A stretch of DNA of 37,004 bases, taken from positions 1 through 37,004 of the IMG/VR virus record IMGVR_UViG_3300049043_000012; one strand, written 5' to 3'. Shown here one piece after another: positions 1 through 6,501 of this stretch; the stretch's first letter is position 1; the number at the start of each line of letters is the position of its first letter. Both the position numbers and the translations under genes were made by a program. The notes under the pieces are model-generated. The model did no database searches. It was not told the origin of the DNA and was given only the letters and a program-made list of their open reading frames with translations. This DNA comes from a virus.

Positions 1-166
1 TAACAGTACTTAGTCTCTGCCCAGTTTAATAAGTCTAGGGTCAGAACTATACAGATACTGGCTAGTCTAACAGGTAGACTGAACTGAACGAGCAGATGTC
101 TGCGAGTAGTCTATCGCTCGGCACTATTCCTGTTGCCTCGCCCCTATAAAGCAAACCCGTGCCAGG

Positions 167-180
167 CTGATTTAAATCAG
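167..180. promoter_or_regulatory. 14-bp perfect palindrome, candidate operator
   Basis: CTGATTTAAATCAG reads the same on both strands with no spacer. Its position about 110 bases before the first small gene of the left arm, in otherwise non-coding sequence, fits a site for a dimeric repressor. No phage repressor gene is recognisable in the window, so the binding protein is unknown. Function is inference. Confidence 0.35.
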
Positions 181-194
181 AATTGAAAAGACCT

Positions 195-245
195 AGCAGT
201 CCCGTCAAGCCAGGAAAAGCGTCTGGCTTGACAGAACTGCTTTTG
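195..245 (+). terminator. Hairpin followed by T-run, terminator or attenuator
   Basis: The inner stem GTCAAGCCAG/CTGGCTTGAC (204-213 with 223-232) is perfect with a 9-base loop. A second 6-bp stem AGCAGT/ACTGCT (195-200 with 236-241) encloses it across a 3x3 internal loop. The right arm runs into TTTT. This is the form of a Rho-independent terminator for transcription entering from the left, or an attenuator in the leader. Confidence 0.5.
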
Positions 246-290
246 TAGGAATTGTAGTTATAGGAGATAACCTATAGCGGAAAGGCTAAG

Positions 291-416
291 ATGGAGCACA
301 AAGACTTCCTTGGCGGGTGGGCAATGCCTTGGGTTTTGGGTTGCCCTTGTAAGGACTGCGACCTTGAGCGCAGTATGGACATCGGTGAGATGGGAGAGAT
401 GGAAGGTGAGTTCTAA
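291..416 (+). CDS. Small Cys-rich protein, unknown function
   Basis: This intact 41-codon frame starts at ATG 291 after a GGAAAGG ribosome site and ends in TAA that overlaps the next ATG (416). The protein has CPCKDC near residue 18, a C-x-C-x2-C cluster that could bind metal, and an acidic Met/Glu-rich tail. I do not recognise the family. The tight overlap with the next frame supports translation. It is the first of an unusually large group of small Cys-rich proteins in this arm. Confidence 0.5.
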   Translation: MEHKDFLGGWAMPWVLGCPCKDCDLERSMDIGEMGEMEGEF

Positions 417-560
417 TGGATAATTCAGTAGATTCGTTCTTTAGAAAACGCTATTGACATAACCTGCGTCTATCACCCAGATACACTAGCAGTTGGCTTT
501 GCAATAGGTCAGAATGGCAGACCAATTGCCCTATGTGAGGAGTGTGACCCAATTGTCTAA
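416..560 (+). CDS. Small Cys-containing protein, frameshifted
   Basis: ATG 416 overlaps the preceding stop (TAATG), but its frame stops at 455. The neighbouring frame continues with sensible sequence (ITCVYHPDTLAVGFAIGQNG, then PIALCEECDPIV) to TAA 558. An indel near 430 joins them into about 48 residues containing a C-x2-C pair (CEEC). Together with an upstream Cys this could be a small zinc ribbon. The product is unknown and its relation to the following gene is unclear; the two could be one gene with a second indel. Confidence 0.4.
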
Positions 561-1047
561 TATCCAATACCTTCCACTTGATGTGGAAGCAATACTTCAG
601 GCAAGACTGTTTAGTATGTCTGCCTGTATGTCCTGCGTAGGGCTAACTGAGTTATGCCCAGCGTGTCAAGACCTAAAAGATACTCGTGATTCCGAGATGG
701 CTCATCAGATAGTAGATGAGTCTGAGGACTATTACTACCGTGGCTATGGTGACAAGAAGGTTGCCATAGCCAACGGTGGCGCTGTATCAGAGTTGAATCC
801 TATGTCTATCATCAGAGATATGGTCTCTGGTCACGAATGGACAGAACGAGAAGGCGAGTGCCTAGAGCCAACCTCCCTTCTCATTGACAGGCTCTACGAC
901 CTAGAAACCTCGGTCACAGTCACACGCAACGAAACTGTATGCCCAGACTGCCACTATCTACACAACAAGGCAACTGCCTGCCCTAACTGGCAACTAATCA
1001 AACGGGGCCCCCCTTCGGGCGAAGGGGGATTCCCCAAACCAATCTAA
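514..1047 (+). CDS. Cys-rich phage protein with two zinc-knuckle-like clusters
   Basis: One open frame of up to 177 residues. The start is uncertain: ATG 514 lies inside the preceding gene, and TTG 553 or GTG 583 are alternatives. CMSC and CPAC sit near residues 38-51, and CPDCHYLHNKATAC near 142-155, so there are two potential zinc-binding knuckles. The middle is acidic with a YYYRGYGDKK stretch. The last codons run through a strong hairpin (1009-1028), so the tail GPPSGEGGFPKPI may partly reflect an indel. Family not recognised. Confidence 0.55.
   Translation: MADQLPYVRSVTQLSNIQYLPLDVEAILQARLFSMSACMSCVGLTELCPACQDLKDTRDSEMAHQIVDESEDYYYRGYGDKKVAIANGGAVSELNPMSIIRDMVSGHEWTEREGECLEPTSLLIDRLYDLETSVTVTRNETVCPDCHYLHNKATACPNWQLIKRGPPSGEGGFPKPI
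1009..1028 (+). terminator. GC-rich hairpin at a gene end
   Basis: CCCCCTTC (1009-1016) pairs perfectly with GAAGGGGG (1021-1028) around the tetraloop GGGC. It lies in the last codons of the preceding gene and ends 29 bases before the next ATG. There is no T-run, so it is more likely a weak or factor-assisted terminator, or an mRNA-processing/stability element isolating the gene at 1058. Confidence 0.4.
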
Positions 1048-1057
1048 AGGAGACAAA

Positions 1058-1381
1058 ATGAATACGGTAAATAGTTTCACCTTCAACAACGCTTTGTTGA
1101 AGAAAGTTCAGGATTACGGCAACGTAGTCAAAGGCATCGTCCAATCCCGTCAAACGGAATACACTCCAAACGGAGAACTCCGTAGCAAGTTCATCGCTTC
1201 CCGTCAGGTAACCATTACTGACCAATCAATCATCGCAATCCTCCGTCCTCTAATTTCCGAGAACGCTGAATTCGTTGTCAATCTCTCAGGCTATCTCACA
1301 ACAACCGTTCGTGAAAATGCCGAAACAAAAAAGCCAGTGTGGTACGACAATCAAATCGTCACCTCACTTGAACTTCTCTAG
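1058..1381 (+). CDS. Putative divergent single-stranded DNA-binding (SSB-like) protein
   Basis: Intact 107-residue frame starting at ATG 1058 behind AAAGGAGAC. The strand pattern resembles an SSB OB fold: VVKGIVQSRQTEYTPNGELR near residues 23-42 echoes the family's R-x-YTPNG-x-x-x-F segment, and LSGYLTTT with a following Trp and IVTSLELL near residues 76-107 echoes the final strands of SSB. It lacks the long acidic C-terminal tail of bacterial SSB. Its codons favour C-ending forms (AAC, ATC, TTC, CTC, TCC) much more than neighbouring genes, and hairpins flank it on both sides, which suggests a highly expressed unit. The SSB assignment is inference; other OB-fold roles are possible. Confidence 0.45.
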   Translation: MNTVNSFTFNNALLKKVQDYGNVVKGIVQSRQTEYTPNGELRSKFIASRQVTITDQSIIAILRPLISENAEFVVNLSGYLTTTVRENAETKKPVWYDNQIVTSLELL

Positions 1382-1391
1382 CAAGTTCATC

Positions 1392-1423
1392 GGGCTAGTC
1401 AGGGCTTCGGTCCTGGCTAGCCC
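1392..1423 (+). terminator. Strong stem-loop downstream of the SSB-like gene
   Basis: GGGCTAGTCAGG (1392-1403) pairs with CCTGGCTAGCCC (1412-1423) over 12 bp with one G-T pair and an 8-base loop GCTTCGGT. It begins 11 bases after the stop of the upstream gene. There is no U-tract, so it is either a terminator of the actinobacterial I-shaped type or an RNA-stability element. Confidence 0.6.
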
Positions 1424-1492
1424 ACTTCCCCCCAGCCCAGGGGTTCACAAGACAGTAAGCAGCGAGTCAATCAGATTTCATAGGAGACTAAA

Positions 1493-1654
1493 ATGTATTT
1501 AGATGTAGGCACACTAATTGCAGTATGTATAGCGTTAGTTACTGAATTAATTATGATGTTAGTTCTATTCCGTTCTGCTTATAAGTGGGAGCAGAACTAC
1601 CGAGATGTAGTCCGCTTGTTAAAATCAGAAAGGGCAGCCCGTGACAACTACTAA
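1493..1654 (+). CDS. Small single-pass membrane protein
   Basis: Intact 53-residue frame behind TAGGAGAC at 1481. A hydrophobic helix covers about residues 4-28 (VGTLIAVCIALVTELIMMLV). A charged tail rich in Lys, Arg and Glu follows. This is one membrane span with a short cytoplasmic amphipathic tail. The last 14 bases overlap the next gene. The function is unknown; holin-like or membrane-anchoring roles are possible but unproven. Confidence 0.6.
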   Translation: MYLDVGTLIAVCIALVTELIMMLVLFRSAYKWEQNYRDVVRLLKSERAARDNY

Positions 1655-2000
1655 CAGCCAACGCAAGAATGGTAAAGCGTGGAAGAAGAATCCTAAAGTT
1701 CAAAAGAAAACAGGCAAGACAATCGGTGGCTATAGCCCAGCCAAACTAAAAGCCAGGGCTGAGAGAAAGGAAAAGCAAATGATGACGGTATTCGCAACCC
1801 GCAGATGCCCAGTCTGTTATAAGACTGGCTCAATTATGGTAGATGAAAACGAGTTGTTCACATATCTCCGCGGTGAGTATGTTCAGACAGCCTTCAAATC
1901 CTTGACAGTTCCTCTGCGTGAGCAGATAATTAGCGGTATGCATCCAGCCTGTTGGGAATCTATCTTTGGACAAGACCGAGAGGAATCTTATAATGACTAG
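1641..2000 (+). CDS. Basic N-terminus, putative zinc-binding protein
   Basis: Intact 119-residue frame from GTG 1641, overlapping the membrane-protein gene. Residues 1-50 are strongly Lys/Arg-rich and probably disordered or nucleic-acid binding. CPVC near residue 56 and HPAC near residue 101 could form a split zinc site (C-x2-C plus H-x2-C). The stop overlaps the next ATG (1993). Family not recognised. Confidence 0.55.
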   Translation: MTTTNSQRKNGKAWKKNPKVQKKTGKTIGGYSPAKLKARAERKEKQMMTVFATRRCPVCYKTGSIMVDENELFTYLRGEYVQTAFKSLTVPLREQIISGMHPACWESIFGQDREESYND

Positions 2001-2177
2001 TAAATACAAAGAAACTAATTGCCGTAAGTGTGATATGCCCATAGTCATACCCGTATATGATTGGGAACCTAGCGGTAATAACTTCTGCCAGCCCTGCGCT
2101 ATGGGCAGGTTATATCGGTGCAGTTTCCAGATGATGAAGAACTAAACAAAGCCTACACAGACCAACAGATAGGATAA
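1993..2177 (+). CDS. Zinc-ribbon protein, frameshifted C-terminus
   Basis: ATG 1993 opens MTSKYKETNCRKCDMPIVIP and then FCQPCAMG: two C-x2-C pairs about 25 residues apart, a typical short zinc ribbon. As read, the frame ends at 2145. An indel near 2118 restores VQFPDDEELNKAYTDQQIG and the TAA at 2175, three bases before the next ATG. The protein would be about 61 residues. Likely a small nucleic-acid- or protein-binding adapter; function unknown. Confidence 0.55.
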
Positions 2178-2179
2178 CT

Positions 2180-2347
2180 ATGAGAGACGAAGAAGTTCTG
2201 CTCAACTTAGCAGAGGTAGCCAAGTGGTTAGACAGTCTTATAGTAGAAGTTAACCGCATCAATGAAGTAGTAGAAGACCTAATCGCTGAAGCACCAGTAT
2301 CACTGGAGGCTTGGGACAAAGTAGGAGAGACAGTATGGAACAAGTAA
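2180..2347 (+). CDS. Small acidic helical protein, unknown
   Basis: Intact 55-residue frame starting at ATG 2180. It is rich in Glu, Val and Leu with heptad-like spacing (LLNLAEVAKWLDSLIVEVNR), consistent with a coiled coil. It follows the zinc-ribbon gene by two bases and overlaps the next gene by 13 bases. No family assigned. Confidence 0.55.
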   Translation: MRDEEVLLNLAEVAKWLDSLIVEVNRINEVVEDLIAEAPVSLEAWDKVGETVWNK

Positions 2348-2520
2348 AACTATCTAGTAAAACAGTAAGAGACCGCTCTAAAGCATATGACTGGGCTTTG
2401 CGTGTATTGGCAAAGCGCCATCAACAAGAGTTCAGGTCTATCTATCACGAGATACTAGACAAAGAGTTTAATCTCAAACCTTCAGGTAATCTTCCAAAAC
2501 AACTAGACAAGTACGTATAA
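2335..2520 (+). CDS. Conserved small actinophage-type basic protein
   Basis: Intact 61-residue frame starting at ATG 2335 inside the preceding gene. An upstream TTG at 2311 is in frame, but the ribosome site GTAGGAGAGAC favours 2335. The body reads as a helical hairpin (RDRSKAYDWALRVLAKRHQQ, then EFRSIYHEILDKEF). Similar short proteins are, to my recollection, common in actinobacteriophages without known function. Confidence 0.55.
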   Translation: MEQVKLSSKTVRDRSKAYDWALRVLAKRHQQEFRSIYHEILDKEFNLKPSGNLPKQLDKYV

Positions 2521-2531
2521 AGGAGACAGCA

Positions 2532-2752
2532 ATGGCAACAAGCGTATCACTACAGCAATAGACTTCAGTAAAACTGAAGTAGATAAACTAGATAGCAGTT
2601 GGGTAATCCGATTCTATGATGATGAGCGTAACAACGTAACCCTATTTATAGATAGAGCAGAGGAAATCTACGAGTTGTCTAAACGTATCGTGATCTCTTT
2701 AACTGTTGATGTGTTGTCTAACCCAGTCAACCAGGCTACAGTTAATGTATGA
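2532..2752 (+). CDS. Small phage protein, frameshifted near the N-terminus
   Basis: ATG 2532 follows AAGGAGAC at 2520 but reaches TAG after nine codons. The next frame then gives a coherent protein (AIDFSKTEVDKLDSSWVIRF, then YDDERNNVTLFIDRAEEIYE) to TGA 2750. An indel near 2555 is implied; the restored length is about 73 residues. It looks like a compact alpha/beta protein of unknown role. Its stop overlaps the next ATG (ATGA). Confidence 0.5.
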
Positions 2753-2840
2753 AACTATCCTTCCGCACATCCCAACAGCAATCACCTGGCTATACCTCAT
2801 TGGCATTGGTTATTGCATATACAGATGGAGTAGTAGATGA
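2749..2840 (+). CDS. Tiny membrane protein next to lysozyme, frameshifted
   Basis: ATG 2749 starts MKLSF. A one-base correction near 2770 then gives IPTAITWLYLIGIGYCIYRW and a short basic end, closing at TGA 2838 in an ATGA overlap with the lysozyme start. The uncorrected frame runs on through the lysozyme gene and looks artificial. A single hydrophobic span in about 30 residues directly upstream of a secreted muralytic enzyme suggests a pinholin or accessory lysis peptide; this is inference. Confidence 0.4.
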
Positions 2841-3268
2841 AAAACAAATTAGCAGCGCTATTCAGTTGGGCATTGACGCTATCCAGCACAGTCTTTCCCA
2901 GTCAGTCATTTGCAATAGCAGTAGCAGACAAGTACAAAGACAACGACAACTTGAAGCAGGAACGCAAGGAGATACGTTGGACCAAGTCATTGAGCAAATC
3001 CTATGCGAAGGCTCTCATCTCAGCACAGTATGAAACGTGGGGTAAAGCAGAATACAAAGCACTGCTAAAACTTTGGGGTAAAGAATCTGCGTGGGACCAC
3101 ACAGCAGATAACCCTAAGTCAACTGCTTTTGGTATTCCACAATTGTTAGGTATGGCACCAACCACGCCTGCGCCCGAGCAGGTTGCTCGGGGCTTGGCGT
3201 ATATCCAACACCGATACGGTAAACCATCAGTCGCGTGGGCGCATTGGCGCAAGCACGGCTGGTATTAG
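2837..3268 (+). CDS. Secreted lytic-transglycosylase-like lysozyme
   Basis: Intact 143-residue frame from ATG 2837. The first 26 residues form a signal peptide: two Lys, a hydrophobic core (LAALFSWALTLSSTVFP) and a small-residue site near SQSFA. The catalytic-type core has LLKLWGKESAWD, where the Glu of KES is the likely acid catalyst, then ADNPKSTAFGIPQLLGM, the A-x-G-x-x-Q signature of SLT-like folds. QVARGLAYIQHRYGKPSVAW and a C-terminal HWRKHGWY complete the pattern of phage and actinobacterial transglycosylase-like proteins. It should cleave peptidoglycan glycan strands outside the membrane. Its location in the early/replication arm, far from the late lysis genes, is unusual. Confidence 0.75.
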   Translation: MKNKLAALFSWALTLSSTVFPSQSFAIAVADKYKDNDNLKQERKEIRWTKSLSKSYAKALISAQYETWGKAEYKALLKLWGKESAWDHTADNPKSTAFGIPQLLGMAPTTPAPEQVARGLAYIQHRYGKPSVAWAHWRKHGWY

Positions 3269-3367
3269 AATTGATTAGGCGGATGCCAAGAGGTTGCTGA
3301 ATAGGATTGAGGAGTATACCCAGAAAAATCCGTTCCTAATCATTAACAACAAACGAAGGAGACAACA
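3269..3367 (+). other. Short gap, no convincing gene
   Basis: One frame reads ADAKRLLNRIEEYTQKNPFL and continues with an Arg-rich tail, but it has no start codon other than an internal TTG. It could be the remnant of a small gene damaged by indels. The end of the gap carries the AAGGAGAC ribosome site (3356) for the next gene. Confidence 0.3.
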
Positions 3368-3768
3368 ATGGCAAGACGAGGACAGACAATCAATGTCAAG
3401 GTACCACGTAAGAAAGTAATCGTGGCTCTTGAGAAGGCACTCAAGAAACTTGAGGTTGATTATGCAAACATAGATAAAAATGAGAAAGCATTTGAGAAAA
3501 GAACAAAATGCTTGGCTCAAGAATGTATATACTGGTTTAAAATCGAAACAACCAATTGGTAGTAGAGTACTAATTACAATAGTATTGAAGTAAAATTTAG
3601 TTTGCCAGATAATTTCGAAATACAATAAACCAAAAGCGTAACTTTGAAACAATGCACGACTGGCAATACAGAGATAACAAAGAGAGAACTGGAGAACGCT
3701 ATTCGTGTTCTCGAGTATGTGCGAAGATGAATACATCAGCACTGCAACCTATCAGGCGCAATCAGTAA
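3368..3768 (+). CDS. Lys-rich phage protein, multiply frameshifted
   Basis: ATG 3368 follows AAGGAGAC. The first 46 residues read well (MARRGQTINVKVPRKKVIVA, then a Lys/Glu-rich helix). The frame then degrades, but other frames supply AWLKNVYTGLKSKQPIGSRV, NSIEVKFSLPDNFEIQ, RELENAIRVLEYVRR and DEYISTATYQ in order. At least four indels are needed to join these into about 130 residues, ending near 3768. Family unknown; the basic, helical N-terminus suggests nucleic-acid contact. Confidence 0.4.
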
Positions 3769-3790
3769 GTACCTATAAGGAGACAACCAA

Positions 3791-3999
3791 ATGATAATCA
3801 AACACATAGTAGAACTTGAGACTGTTATCGATGACGACTCTCAAAGATGCAACAGCAAAACAAATTCTTTCTTATGCCAGAAGAATTTCGCAATGCTTTC
3901 TTTCAGCAAGCAGGAGCAGGAATGATTGCTGACTTGCTAGCAAAAGTAGGAGTAAATGAAGGCAGTACTTGGGCAGAACTACGAGTTGCAAACCAATGA
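3791..3999 (+). CDS. Small phage protein, frameshifted
   Basis: ATG 3791 follows AAGGAGAC at 3777 and reads MIIKHIVELETVIDDDS. After an indel near 3840 the sensible frame gives LKDATAKQILS and later MPEEFRNAFFQQAGAGMIAD, then LLAKVGVNEGSTWAELRVAN to TGA 3997. About 69 residues. No family assigned. The stop overlaps the start of the DUF932 gene (3996). Confidence 0.5.
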
Positions 4000-4995
4000 C
4001 AACTAACACTATCTCTCCAGCAATTCCCTACAAGAACAGAGCCAACTGGCTCAAGTCAGGTACAGGAGTTACCGCTACTTCAGCATCAGATGTAGCCAGA
4101 CAAGCAGGTCTTGACTGGACAGTATCACTACATCCAATGACAGCCTCCTATCTAATTCCAGGTGGCGGTCAACCAATCTCAGTGCCAGTTACCAACAAAC
4201 AGGCAGTCATTAAGACTACGCCCATTTCGGTCAGGTAACCAACATTGGTGTAGTTGGCAATCGCTATAAGCCATTCCAAAACGCAGAGATATTCTCAGCG
4301 CTGGATACTCTTATTGATTCAGGTGAGAGCAACCTATGCAGCAGCAGGTGAGTATGACGGTGGTGCAAAGGTATGGATGTTATTGGAACTACCTAACCAG
4401 ATTAGCGTCAGCCGATTGACCCAGACGCTGCATTTATCTTGGCTAGAACCAGCCACGATGGCAGCAGTTCAGTCATCATCAAGCCAATCATTGAACGGCT
4501 ATGGTGCCACAATCAAATCAATAAGATATTCCGTAACAGGAAATCAGTTCACCTATACCCTCAAGCATACTGCTAGTAGCAAACTACAGGTGTCAGAGAT
4601 TAAGTCACATTCTTATCTCGTCTTATGCAAACATTGAGGCATCTGAGCATCTCGAATCATCTACTCAAGCAAGAGGTAGACCGTGAGCAGGCAGTCAAGT
4701 ACTTCAAGAAGGTGTTCCCACTACCTACTACTGTAGAAGATAAGCCAGTTCATCTACTATCACAGGGTGAAAAGGTTCAGTCTGACGCGGGCTAACGCGG
4801 CGCGTCAGACTGCTATGCACATCTACTCAGCCAGTGAGACACAGGAGAATATCCGTGGCACACAGGTTCGGTTTATGGCAGGCAGTTGTTGAGTATGCCG
4901 ACCACGGCAAAGCAGATAAGACCACAGCCAGCGGTCTTCGTGCTATGTCAGGTAAGTCTGACGGAGTTAAGTTACGTGCATTAGAACTCTACTGA
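3996..4995 (+). CDS. DUF932 phage/plasmid-like protein, frameshifted
   Basis: The start ATG 3996 overlaps the preceding stop. The N-terminus AIPYKNRANWLKSGTGVTAT and SDVARQAGLDWTVSLHPMTA match the opening of DUF932 (TIGR03299) proteins. Further blocks in shifted frames keep the family order: NIGVVGNRYKPFQNAEIF, DGGAKVWMLLELPNQI, PIDPDAAFILARTSHDGSSS, VIIKPIIERLWCHNQINKIF, AMHIYSASE and WQAVVEYADHGKA near the end. About five indels are needed; the restored length is about 330 residues, normal for the family. Biochemical function of DUF932 is not established; it is frequent in phages and plasmids near recombination genes. A 12-bp inverted repeat (4778-4812) lies inside the gene. Confidence 0.8.
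4778..4812 (+). repeat. 12-bp perfect inverted repeat inside the DUF932 gene
   Basis: CAGTCTGACGCG (4778-4789) and CGCGTCAGACTG (4801-4812) are exact complements around an 11-base loop GGCTAACGCGG. The sequence also reads as protein in the restored frame (LTRANAARQTAMHIYSA), so it is coding. It has terminator strength in GC terms but no T-run. Confidence 0.6.
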
Positions 4996-5014
4996 ACAAA
5001 CTAAGGAGACTACA

Positions 5015-5168
5015 ATGGAATACCTACACACAAATGATGACGGTAGTACTATCGCAAGATACACCGACGAAATAGATTAAAAGTGTTATTAAAGATAAAG
5101 AACATTATCACGGTCGTTACAATGCTTATCGTACCACTAGAGTAGGTGAGATTCGTCAATCAGTCTGA
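5015..5168 (+). CDS. Small phage protein, frameshifted; possibly the N-terminus of the next gene
   Basis: ATG 5015 follows AAGGAGAC and reads MEYLHTNDDGSTIARYTDEI to TAA 5078. One indel restores KSVIKDKEHYHGRYNAYRTT and RVGEIRQSV to TGA 5166, about 51 residues. The next frame overlaps it by 23 bases and begins with very similar phase-shifted sequence (NQSDDFF). A further indel could therefore merge the two into one protein of about 142 residues. Function unknown. Confidence 0.4.
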
Positions 5169-5444
5169 TGACTTCTTTAACGAACGCTATGATGCAAGTG
5201 ATACAGAGAATGAAATTACCTGCACAGTAGATGATGTTAATAAACTATTAGAGTCTATCGGAGCAGACAAACTCAAGAGAATGTGGACAGTATGTGGTCG
5301 TGTAGAATTCACTATCACAGATATTGAAGCAGACTCAGAAGAAGATGCTCGTGACCAGGTAGAGAACAGTCTATCTGTAGAGTTTGATGGCAACATTGTT
5401 GATCGAGCTACAACATTGAAGTCAACGATATAGAACAGCAATAA
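5146..5444 (+). CDS. Acidic phage protein, unknown, frameshifted C-terminus
   Basis: The frame from GTG 5146 reads SDDFFNERYDASDTENEITC, TVDDVNKLLESIGADKLKRM and WTVCGRVEFTITDIEADSEE. It is a very acidic, beta-rich segment; the last part resembles short domains of the form 'V-x-F-x-I-x-D-I-E-A-x-S-E-E-x-A'. As read it stops at 5433; a late indel gives NIEVNDIEQQ and TAA 5442, five bases before the next ATG. It may be the C-terminal part of the 5015 gene. Possible DNA mimic or chaperone-like role is speculation. Confidence 0.5.
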
Positions 5445-5448
5445 GTAG

Positions 5449-5601
5449 ATGCCAAAGATTGCAGACCACAGTTATACTGAGGCACTGTCATCTGGTAAAT
5501 GTATGGTAGGCAAACACAGTGAATGTACAGGTACTGCCGTCATCAGTATCCACGCACTCAGGAGACCCTGTAATTGCCAATGCCACGTCACGTCAAAGTA
5601 A
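5449..5601 (+). CDS. Small Cys/His-rich protein
   Basis: Intact 50-residue frame from ATG 5449. Cys residues at 18, 26, 41, 43 and 45 and a final His (PCNCQCH) give a dense potential zinc site. The frame closes 39 bases before a strong terminator and so is the last gene of this transcription unit. Family not recognised. Confidence 0.55.
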   Translation: MPKIADHSYTEALSSGKCMVGKHSECTGTAVISIHALRRPCNCQCHVTSK

Positions 5602-5640
5602 GCAGATAACCGCCTTTCTATCTGCTATGCCTTGCCCACT

Positions 5641-5686
5641 GAGCCAGACTAGTTTTGATTAGTCTCCTTTCTAGTCTGGCTCTTTT
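5641..5686 (+). terminator. Rho-independent terminator
   Basis: GAGCCAGACTAG (5641-5652) pairs perfectly with CTAGTCTGGCTC (5671-5682) over 12 bp. An 18-base loop separates the arms and TTTT follows directly. It divides the small-protein/DUF932 unit from the replication genes starting at 5707. Confidence 0.85.
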
Positions 5687-5706
5687 AACAAGGAGACAAG
5701 GACAGA

Positions 5707-6501
5707 ATGACACGAGTAGAGATACCACGGGACAGGTATGGTCGTCCTCTAGTTACACCGCCTAAGGCGGGCAAGCCAGTTGCATACACACGGGGCAACA
5801 ACAATAGCCAATAGTCCTTGATGACCCAGCAGCATTGACTGCTTGGAAGATGCGTATGGCAGCAATTGGTTTAACAATCAGAAGCGATTTACTTCTTGCT
5901 ATTAACGCATCGCAGGATGATAAGATGGCAATCAACAAGTACATTGAAGATGCTATGGAAGTAGCAGGTGCTAGTCGTGCAGCAACTATCGGCACAGCAT
6001 TACATTCATTTACTGAACGTATGGATTTGGGACAGGACATAGGGCCAGTTCCCAAGCGAGTGGGCAGGGGACTTACGTGCCTACGAGCAAGCAACAAAAC
6101 AACTGAATAAAATTTTCATTGAACAGTTCACAGTCTTAGATAAGTTTAAGATTGCTGGTACACCAGACAGAGTAGTTGAACTCAACGGTGAAAGATTCAT
6201 TGCAGATATAAAGACAGGCAGTATTGACGACCCCAACAACATCGCTATGCAGTTAGCAATCTTATGCTAACGGGTTGCCGTACGATGTTGCTACGGCCAC
6301 CCGTGAGTAGTTGGGGCTGATGTCAATAAAGATAAAGCCATCATCATTCACTTGCCAGCAGGAACTGGTCTATGCAAATTAGTTTGGATAGACATAGCAG
6401 AGGGCTGGAAGGGAGTACAATTTGCAATGAAGGTAAGAGCGTGGCGAGACAAGAAAGGTCTTGCTACACCATTCTCAGAACAGGAGACAATCAGTGGCTA
6501 G
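5707..6501 (+). CDS. RecB/Cas4-like PD-(D/E)XK exonuclease, frameshifted
   Basis: ATG 5707 follows AAGGAGAC at 5690. Read across about four indels it gives about 264 residues. Motifs in order: ATIGTALHSFTERMD (motif I, His in a G-x-x-x-H-x-x-x-E context), AGTPDRVVELNGERFIADIK (the catalytic Asp of GTPD, then D-x-K of ADIKTG), and AMQLAIYANG formed across an indel (the Q-x-x-x-Y motif). These match phage members of the RecB/Cas4 nuclease superfamily, two-metal DNA nucleases used in recombination or end processing. The gene opens the replication cluster and overlaps the next start by seven bases. Confidence 0.75.

Larger units (their letters stand above)
1..290. other. Non-coding structured leader upstream of the left arm
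   Basis: No frame stays open with a credible start in this stretch; the longest ATG frame (from 96) gives only 17 codons. It carries several short inverted repeats: AGTCTA/TAGACT (64-69 with 75-80), GCAGA/TCTGC (92-96 with 99-103), a perfect 14-bp palindrome at 167-180 and a longer interrupted hairpin at 195-241. I see no tRNA-like T-arm. It probably holds the promoter/operator and an upstream terminator or attenuator for the rightward operon, but I cannot assign a clear -35/-10 pair; TATAAA at 145-150 is the only -10-like hexamer and lacks a good -35. Confidence 0.5.

Noticed and set aside
3275-3742. Open frame of 155 codons on the - strand, hydrophobic
   Set aside because: Opposite a frameshifted Lys-rich + gene; Phe/Leu/Cys-rich composition is the expected antisense of Lys/Glu codons.
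4778-4812. Hairpin as a transcription terminator
   Set aside because: It is within the reconstructed DUF932 reading frame and has no T-run on either side; kept only as a repeat.
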